Source: SSSZ01 sp016790965 (GTDB lineage Bacteria; Pseudomonadota; Gammaproteobacteria; Burkholderiales; Rhodocyclaceae). Taken from it: a stretch of 64,000 nt of DNA. Position numbers and translations under genes: made by a program. The stretch spans positions 1-64,000 of the forward strand of contig JAEUNZ010000041.1 of assembly GCA_016790965.1 (NCBI GenBank), given 5' to 3'. Under the pieces are notes generated by a model that was given only the letters and a program-made list of their open reading frames with translations, had not been told where the DNA came from and did no database searches. Shown here one piece after another: positions 59,260 to 64,000 of this stretch. How positions within the stretch are numbered: the stretch's first letter is position 1; each line of letters opens with the position of its first letter.

Positions 59260-59764
59260 GGTCGTAGGACGGCCCCCCGGGAAGAAGGCTGGAGCGTGCC
59301 AGAACGAAGTCCCCGCATATCCAGGACAGTGGCCTCAGGACAGGGAGCGCCGTGGGAGGGGGAAACTTGCGGGCCAGGGTCATATGGGGAAAGAAGCGGC
59401 GGTCGGCATTGGGACCCGCGATGCCCACCGTGCCCAGTTCGCGCCGCAGCGCCATGACCAGATGATCGAGCTCGGGCGGTGTCGTGCCGCCGGCCCAAAG
59501 AATGCGGTTGTGCCGCCAGTAGCCAAGACGGTCGAGAGTCCAGGAAAAGGCCTGTGCATTCACTGCAGCGGCGGCCTGCCTTGCCGCTTCCATTTCAGCT
59601 GGGGAAAGCTCACCCAGAAACTCCAGGGTGAGATGCAGGGTGTCGGGGCGGTTTGGGCGCCCCCCGGGAAGCGCCCTCAATGCGGTGGCAAGTCCCCGCC
59701 GTAGCTTGGAATCGGGCCACAGCGCGAAAAAGCAACGCTGCCCGCGAGGGCCTTCACCGGACAT
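59225..59764 (-). CDS. thpR: RNA 2',3'-cyclic phosphodiesterase ThpR (LigT)
   Basis: 179 aa from the ATG at 59764. Two HxTx motifs, HLTLEF and HMTLAR, define the 2H phosphoesterase fold; RCFFALWPD near the start and SSLLPGGPSYDLIGRWPL near the end match ThpR. Overlaps the ispF stop by 11 bp, so it is the last gene of the ispD-ispF-thpR operon. Confidence 0.94.
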   Translation of the reverse strand: MSGEGPRGQRCFFALWPDSKLRRGLATALRALPGGRPNRPDTLHLTLEFLGELSPAEMEAARQAAAAVNAQAFSWTLDRLGYWRHNRILWAGGTTPPELDHLVMALRRELGTVGIAGPNADRRFFPHMTLARKFPPPTALPVLRPLSWICGDFVLARSSLLPGGPSYDLIGRWPLRTPD

Positions 59765-60236
59765 GCTCCACCAAGACCACCGCCTGGGCCTCAATGGCTT
59801 CGCCGCGGCCCAGGTAACCGAGAGTCTCGTTGGTCTTGCCCTTGACGTTGACGGCCTCCGGTGGCAGTTCGAGGTCGGCGGCGATGAAGGCGACCATGGC
59901 CGGGATGTGGGCGGCCAGGCGCGGCTCCTGGGCGATGACCGTGGCGTCTGCGTTGACCGGCCGCCATCCGGCAGCCAGCACCCTGCGACGTGCCTCGCGC
60001 AGCAATTCCCGGCTGTCGGCCCCGTGAAAGCGGGGGTCGGTATCCGGAAAATGGCGGCCGATGTCCCCCAGGCCAGCAGCGCCGAGGAGCGCGTCGGTCA
60101 GCGCATGGAGCAGCGCATCGGCGTCGGAATGGCCGAGCAGCCCCTTGGCGTGGGGAATTTCGACTCCACCCAGAATCAGCTTGCGCCCTGGCACCAGGCG
60201 ATGCACGTCGTAACCCTGCCCGATACGGAAATTCAT
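59754..60236 (-). CDS. ispF: 2-C-methyl-D-erythritol 2,4-cyclodiphosphate synthase
   Basis: 160 aa, the normal length. GQGYDVHRL (metal ligands Asp and His), LLGHSDADALLHALTDALLGAAGLGDIG and KGKTNETLGYLGRGEAIEAQAV are IspF hallmarks. MEP isoprenoid pathway. ATGA overlap with ispD. Confidence 0.97.
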   Translation of the reverse strand: MNFRIGQGYDVHRLVPGRKLILGGVEIPHAKGLLGHSDADALLHALTDALLGAAGLGDIGRHFPDTDPRFHGADSRELLREARRRVLAAGWRPVNADATVIAQEPRLAAHIPAMVAFIAADLELPPEAVNVKGKTNETLGYLGRGEAIEAQAVVLVEHVR

Positions 60237-60919
60237 CGCCGCCCCCTGAGAATGGCCTCGGCGACGGCGAGATCGGCCGGGTAGGTCACCTTGAGATTGC
60301 TGCCCTCGCTGGCGACCAAACGGGGCCGCTCGCCCAGGGCTTCGACGGCCCCTGCCTCGTCGGTCACCGAAGCGGTCGCCGCCAGGGCCCGCCGCAGCAG
60401 ACCGTAGCGGAACATCTGGGGCGTCTGTGCCTGCCACAGGCCCTCCCGGGGCTCGGTGGCCGCTACCCTCCCCTGGCCGTCGGCCCGTTTGAGGGTATCG
60501 GCAACGGGCACCGCAAGCAGGCCGCCGACGGGATCGTCGGCCAGGACGGACACCAGCCGCGCCACGTCCTCCGTCCGCAGGCAGGGGCGAGCGGCGTCGT
60601 GGACCAGGATCCAGTCGTCGTCGGCAGCGACCATGGCGGCCGCCCGGAGGCCGTTGGCGACACTCTCTGCCCGCGTCACGCCGCCGGCCCGCAGGGTTTC
60701 CAGCTTGGGCCCCAAGGCAGACCAGTCACGGCGGCCCCAGCCGTCGTCTTCGGGAGCCAGGACGACCCAGACACGGTCGATGGAGGGACTGGCGCAGAGG
60801 GCCGCCAGACTGTGATGGATGAGGGGAAGACCAAGCAGGGGCAGGTATTGCTTGGGCGTCTGGGCGCCGAAGCGGGAACCGCTGCCGGCAGCGGGGACGA
60901 TTGCGAAATGACGGGCCAT
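60233..60919 (-). CDS. ispD: 2-C-methyl-D-erythritol 4-phosphate cytidylyltransferase
   Basis: 228 aa. CTP-binding loop IVPAAGSGSRFGAQTPKQYLPL, LVHDAARPCL and the C-terminal VTYPADLAVAEAIL are typical of IspD. First gene of the MEP operon here; divergent from amrB with 65 bp between starts. Confidence 0.97.
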   Translation of the reverse strand: MARHFAIVPAAGSGSRFGAQTPKQYLPLLGLPLIHHSLAALCASPSIDRVWVVLAPEDDGWGRRDWSALGPKLETLRAGGVTRAESVANGLRAAAMVAADDDWILVHDAARPCLRTEDVARLVSVLADDPVGGLLAVPVADTLKRADGQGRVAATEPREGLWQAQTPQMFRYGLLRRALAATASVTDEAGAVEALGERPRLVASEGSNLKVTYPADLAVAEAILRGRR

Positions 60920-60984
60920 GGCTTAATTTTACTGGGAGAGGCCGCTTTATGCGGCAAATCCGCATCCCATCACCGGAGTGGACC

Positions 60985-61800
60985 ATGGTCCCAGGTACGA
61001 TTCGGCCCCCTGCCGTCGCTGGTGCTTTCTACCCCGCCGAGCCGCGCCGCCTGCGGGACGAGGTGGACCGCTTTCTTGGTCGGGAACCGGAGACTGCTCC
61101 CTTGCCCAAGGCACTCGTCGTCCCCCACGCGGGCTACGTCTATTCCGGCGCTGTGGCGGCGTCGGCCTACCGCCTGCTCCGCTCCCGGGCGCAGCACATT
61201 CGGCGGGTCGTCCTCCTGGGACCGTGCCATCGCGTCGCGCTTGCCGGATTGGCGGCGCCGTCTACCTCGGCGTTCGCCACGCCCCTGGGGGAAGTGTGCG
61301 TCGACCTTGAAGCCTTGGCCGCGGTGGCCGACCTGCCTCAGGTCGTTTTCAGCGACGCCGCCCACCGGGCCGAACACTCCCTGGAAGTCCAGTTGCCCTT
61401 CCTGCAAGCGGTCTTGGCCGACTTCCGCCTGGCGCCCTTCGCCGTGGGGTCCGCGGCACCGCAGGCGGTGGCGGAGGTGCTGGAGGCCCTTTGGGGAGGG
61501 CCGGAGACCCTCATCGTCGTGAGTTCCGACCTGTCACACTATCACCCCTACCGGGAAGCACGGGAGATCGACAGCGCGAGTTGTCGGCGCATCGTCGCCG
61601 GCCATGCCGACCTCGGGCCGCAGGAAGCCTGCGGTGCCCATGCCCTGAACGGGCTGCTGCTCGCCGCCAGGCGCCACGGCCTAGGCATCTCGCTCCTGGA
61701 CTGCCGCAATTCCGGGGATACCGCCGGCGACCGTGACCATGTGGTGGGCTACGCCGCCTTTGCCCTCCAGGGCGAGCATGATCCTACAAAGCTCAGTTGA
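60985..61800 (+). CDS. amrB: AmmeMemoRadiSam system protein B (Memo family)
   Basis: 271 aa from the ATG at 60985 (GGAG 8 nt upstream). Memo-fold landmarks: RPPAVAGAFYPAEPRRL, VVPHAGYVYSGAVAASAYRLL, LLGPCHRV, HRAEHSLEVQLPFLQ and VVSSDLSHYHPY, whose His residues line the metal site in Memo proteins. The last ~8 residues (HDPTKLS) and the TGA come from the structured repeat that begins at 61779-61783, so the native end has probably been replaced. Confidence 0.92.
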   Translation: MVPGTIRPPAVAGAFYPAEPRRLRDEVDRFLGREPETAPLPKALVVPHAGYVYSGAVAASAYRLLRSRAQHIRRVVLLGPCHRVALAGLAAPSTSAFATPLGEVCVDLEALAAVADLPQVVFSDAAHRAEHSLEVQLPFLQAVLADFRLAPFAVGSAAPQAVAEVLEALWGGPETLIVVSSDLSHYHPYREAREIDSASCRRIVAGHADLGPQEACGAHALNGLLLAARRHGLGISLLDCRNSGDTAGDRDHVVGYAAFALQGEHDPTKLS

Positions 61801-62015
61801 CCGCTTGTCAGTCCCCGAAATGCTTTGTGCCTTTAACCTCCGCGCACCTCCCCAACGCTCACCCGTCGGGTCCATCGCTACGAGCCCGCTGGTGCATCCG
61901 GGCGGGCGCCTGGCTTTGTCGCTTCTCCTTGCAGGCATGAGCCTGCCGCGTCGTCCCTTCGCGCCAGACAACTGCCCGAACGAACCAACGGGCTCGTCCT
62001 ACCCAGGTTTCTAGG
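61783..62015 (+). repeat. Structured ~233-bp intergenic repeat, copy B
   Basis: Runs from CCTACAAAGCTCAGTTG to CCCAGGTTTCTAGG, imperfect inverted ends (about 11 of 15 positions). The core folds like copy A: ACGAGCCCGCTGG near 61878 pairs with the CGGGCTCGT near 61990, with an inner GCAGGC-ATGA-GCCTGC stem. A 78-codon frame (ATG 61779 to TAG 62014) spans it and shares many residues with the matching region of copy A (SPLxHPGGRLALS, SLPRR), although copy A has a frameshift. The downstream gene starts 1 bp after the element; its AGG-rich ribosome-binding site lies in the repeat end. Confidence 0.82.
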
Positions 62016-62576
62016 ATGATGCCCTACTCTCCTGATTCCGGGCCCCTGCTCCTGGCCCTCGCGCGGGGCGCCATCGCTGCGCGTCTCGGGACCCCCGCGA
62101 CCCCAGTGGCCGACAGCCCATTCCTGCGGGAACCCGGGGCGAGCTTCGTCACCCTGACCTGCGAAGGCGCCCTGCGGGGCTGCATCGGCAGCCTCGAAGC
62201 CCACCGGCCTCTGGCGGACGATGTGCGGGAAAACGCCCTGGCGGCGGCTTTTCGGGACCCGCGCTTTGCGCCGCTGTCGGCCCGGGAATGGCCTGCCGTG
62301 CGCATTGAGGTCTCGCTCCTGGGGCCGCGGGAGCCCCTGGCGGTGAGCAGCGAGCGCGAGGCGATCGCCGCCCTTGCACCTGGGGTCGATGGGGTCGTGC
62401 TCACAGCCGGCACCCAGCGGGCGACTTTTCTTCCCCAGGTGTGGGAGCAACTGCCCGACCCCGCCGAATTCCTGGCCCGCCTGCGCAGCAAGGCCGGGCT
62501 GGGCGCGGCGGCGTGGAGCGCCGACTGGCAACTGGAACGCTACCGCGTGCAGAAGTGGAAGGAGAGCGAGGGATGA
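62016..62576 (+). CDS. amrA: AmmeMemoRadiSam system protein A (AMMECR1 domain)
   Basis: 186 aa from the ATG at 62016 (a second ATG follows at once). AMMECR1 signature LRGCIGSLEAHRPLADDVRENALAAAFRDPRFAPL, then RIEVSLLGPREPL and the closing ATFLPQVWEQLPDPAEFLARLRSKAGL. Function unsolved across life. ATGA overlap with amrS, and the preceding amrB is separated only by the structured repeat. Confidence 0.95.
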   Translation: MMPYSPDSGPLLLALARGAIAARLGTPATPVADSPFLREPGASFVTLTCEGALRGCIGSLEAHRPLADDVRENALAAAFRDPRFAPLSAREWPAVRIEVSLLGPREPLAVSSEREAIAALAPGVDGVVLTAGTQRATFLPQVWEQLPDPAEFLARLRSKAGLGAAAWSADWQLERYRVQKWKESEG

Positions 62577-63670
62577 TGCTCCCGGAAAGCGCCCATCCGG
62601 CCCGCTGGTGGCATGTCCTGGACGATGGCCGCGTGCAGTGCGACCTGTGCCCGCGGGACTGTCGCCTGCACGAAGGGCAGCGCGGCGCATGCTTCGTGCG
62701 ACGCAGGTCAGGCGGCGCCATGGTCCTGACCACCTGGGGCCGCTCGTCCGGCTTCTGCATCGACCCCGTGGAAAAGAAGCCCCTCAACCACTTCCACCCG
62801 GGATCGGCCATCCTGTCCTTCGGCACCGCGGGCTGCAATCTGGCCTGCCGCTTCTGCCAGAACTGGGATATTTCCAAGACCCGCCAGACCGACCGTCTGG
62901 GTGAAACCGCGCTACCCCAGGCCATTGCGGCGGCGGCCCGCCACCATGGGGCAGCGAGCGTCGCCTACACCTACAACGACCCGGTGATCTTTGCCGAGTA
63001 CGCTCTAGATGTTGCCGCCGCCTGCCGGGAAGCGGGGGTGCTCAATGTGGCCGTCACCGCCGGCTACATCCACGCCGAACCCCGCCGCGAGTTCTTCGCC
63101 GCCATGGATGCCGCCAATGTGGATCTCAAGGCCTTCGACGACCGCTTCTACCATCGCCTGTGCAGCGCCCATCTGAACCCGGTTCTCGACACCCTCCTCC
63201 ATATCCGCCACCACACGGACTGCTGGCTGGAAATCACCACCCTGCTCATCCCCGGCTACAACGATTCGGATGGCGAAATCGCGGCCCTGGCAGCCTGGAT
63301 TCAGCGCGAACTGGGCAGCGAGGTTCCTCTCCACCTCACCGCCTTTCACCCCGATTGGAAAATGAGCGATACCCCCGCCACGCCTCCCGCCACCCTCGTC
63401 CGGGCGCGCCGCATCGCCCTCGACCAGGGGCTGGCCTACGTCTACACCGGCAATGTCCATGACGAGGAAGGCGGCACGACCCCTTGTCCTTCCTGCCGCA
63501 CACCCCTCATCGTGCGGGACTGGTACGCCATCCGGCTCGACCGGGTGGGCGCCGACGGAGCGTGCCCGGTCTGCGGCCACCGTATTGCAGGCCGCTTTGG
63601 GCGCGGCCTGGAAGCGGGTCGCGCCGCCTTCGGCCCGCGCCGCATCCCGGTCAGTCTGTCGCCCTCATGA
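62573..63670 (+). CDS. amrS: AmmeMemoRadiSam system radical SAM enzyme
   Basis: 365 aa. N-terminal Cys motif CDLCPRDCRL, the radical SAM cluster CNLACRFCQNWDISK, then AYTYNDPVIFAEYALD, NVDLKAFDDRFYH and LIPGYNDSDGEI as in PFL-activase-like enzymes; two C-terminal zinc-type pairs, CPSC and CPVCGH. The substrate is unknown; AMMECR1 and Memo partners adjoin it. ATGA overlaps on both sides. Confidence 0.95.
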   Translation: MMLPESAHPARWWHVLDDGRVQCDLCPRDCRLHEGQRGACFVRRRSGGAMVLTTWGRSSGFCIDPVEKKPLNHFHPGSAILSFGTAGCNLACRFCQNWDISKTRQTDRLGETALPQAIAAAARHHGAASVAYTYNDPVIFAEYALDVAAACREAGVLNVAVTAGYIHAEPRREFFAAMDAANVDLKAFDDRFYHRLCSAHLNPVLDTLLHIRHHTDCWLEITTLLIPGYNDSDGEIAALAAWIQRELGSEVPLHLTAFHPDWKMSDTPATPPATLVRARRIALDQGLAYVYTGNVHDEEGGTTPCPSCRTPLIVRDWYAIRLDRVGADGACPVCGHRIAGRFGRGLEAGRAAFGPRRIPVSLSPS

Positions 63671-64000
63671 AGCGCGAATTCCGCCTCTCACTCCCCCATG
63701 GCCATCTGGACGCGGCCCTGGAACTTCCCGAAGCGCCCCGGGGCGTGGTCCTGTGGGCGTCCCTGCACGCCGCCTTCGGTCCCGGGTCGGTCGTCGCCAC
63801 GGCTCCGGCCCTGGGCTTCGCCGGCATCGCCCTGCGCCTTCTCAATACCCAGGAGGCCGGTTTCGCCGACAGCGCCCACAACACGCCGCTCCTCGCCGAA
63901 CGTCTGCTGGCTGCCCTGGACTGGCTGGCTCGGGACGCCGATACCGCGGGGCTTCCCCTCGCGCTGCTGGCCGAAGCCGCGGTCACTCCGGCCGCCATCC
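63667..64000 (+). CDS. Start of a possible alpha/beta-hydrolase-like gene (cut by window end)
   Basis: 111 codons from the ATG at 63667, overlapping the amrS stop (ATGA), and running off the window. The opening REFRLSLPHGHLDAALELPEAPRGVVLWASLHAAFGPG and the following GFAGIALRLLNTQEAG resemble the first strands of dienelactone-hydrolase-type proteins, but the catalytic motifs are not reached. The coupling suggests it belongs to the AmmeMemoRadiSam operon. Confidence 0.5.
   Translation, partial: MKREFRLSLPHGHLDAALELPEAPRGVVLWASLHAAFGPGSVVATAPALGFAGIALRLLNTQEAGFADSAHNTPLLAERLLAALDWLARDADTAGLPLALLAEAAVTPAAI

Noticed and set aside
1..64000. tRNA, rRNA or riboswitch
   Set aside because: No cloverleaf, rRNA-like or known riboswitch consensus was recognised by reading; a covariance-model scan was not possible.

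Overview
The window is GC-rich chromosomal DNA from a betaproteobacterium, most likely of the Rhodocyclales (Dechloromonas/Azonexus/Accumulibacter-like). That placement is inferred from the housekeeping content (tsaB-rimI-udg, ispD-ispF-thpR, alr/radA/lplT), many c-di-GMP and two-component genes, and c-type cytochromes; no rRNA or tRNA is present to confirm it. Genes are packed tightly, and about fifteen neighbouring pairs overlap at ATGA, GTGA or TGATG, so most strings are translationally coupled operons.

1-3.8 kb is damaged ground. It holds the tail of a membrane protein, an IS3-type element lacking one end, and a second complete-looking IS3-type element (1537-2951) fused directly to a TetR regulator that has lost its C-terminus. 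3.8-8.3 kb is a minus-strand operon: an ArsS-like radical SAM protein, a sodium:solute symporter, a calcineurin-like protein with a degenerate first motif, and a patatin phospholipase. Divergent from it, 8.5-15.6 kb is the most unusual part of the window. A monohaem cytochrome c is embedded between NPCAAK repeats and followed by a small secreted protein made almost only of the same Cys repeats. Next come a pentahaem lipoprotein cytochrome, a TVP38-type membrane protein, a His-rich protein, a cupredoxin-like protein without copper ligands, a YeeE/YedE transporter, an ECF-type sigma factor, a zinc-finger anti-sigma and a TlpA-like redoxin. I read it as an undescribed envelope redox or metal-stress system built on a repetitive cysteine peptide.

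15.6-24.7 kb carries a lipoprotein, an NrtS-like protein coupled to an EAL protein with a broken GGDEF site, two adjacent KfrA-type coiled-coil DNA-binding proteins with repeat-rich upstream regions, and YgiQ. 24.8-29.7 kb is a partner-switching set (STAS, metallo-hydrolase, CHASE2-PP2C phosphatase, OmpA lipoprotein, FecR protein, RsbW-type kinase). 29.8-31.6 kb is a divergent fpr/LysR pair resembling fpr-finR.

31694-37478 is a complete Tn3-family (Tn21-like) transposon with 38-bp inverted repeats and a 5-bp target duplication. Its tnpA has an in-frame stop, and it carries a Kef/YbaL-type antiporter plus a small membrane protein as cargo. 37.5-46.4 kb is a minus-strand block (LysR, alr, membrane protein, radA, GGDEF-EAL, FtsX-type permease). 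46.6-52.4 kb encodes an HD-GYP response regulator coupled to a 1577-residue hybrid kinase. 52.5-60.9 kb has lplT, udg, rimI, tsaB, a solute-binding protein, a CpxP-like protein divergent from an OmpR/EnvZ-type pair, thpR, ispF and ispD. 61-64 kb holds the AmmeMemoRadiSam trio and the start of another gene.

Two copies of a ~233-bp structured repeat (45301-45532 and 61783-62015) sit between co-directional genes. In each, the terminal repeat provides the likely ribosome-binding site of the downstream gene. Gaps of 200-300 bp are described in the feature list; there is no gene-free stretch longer than 300 bp.
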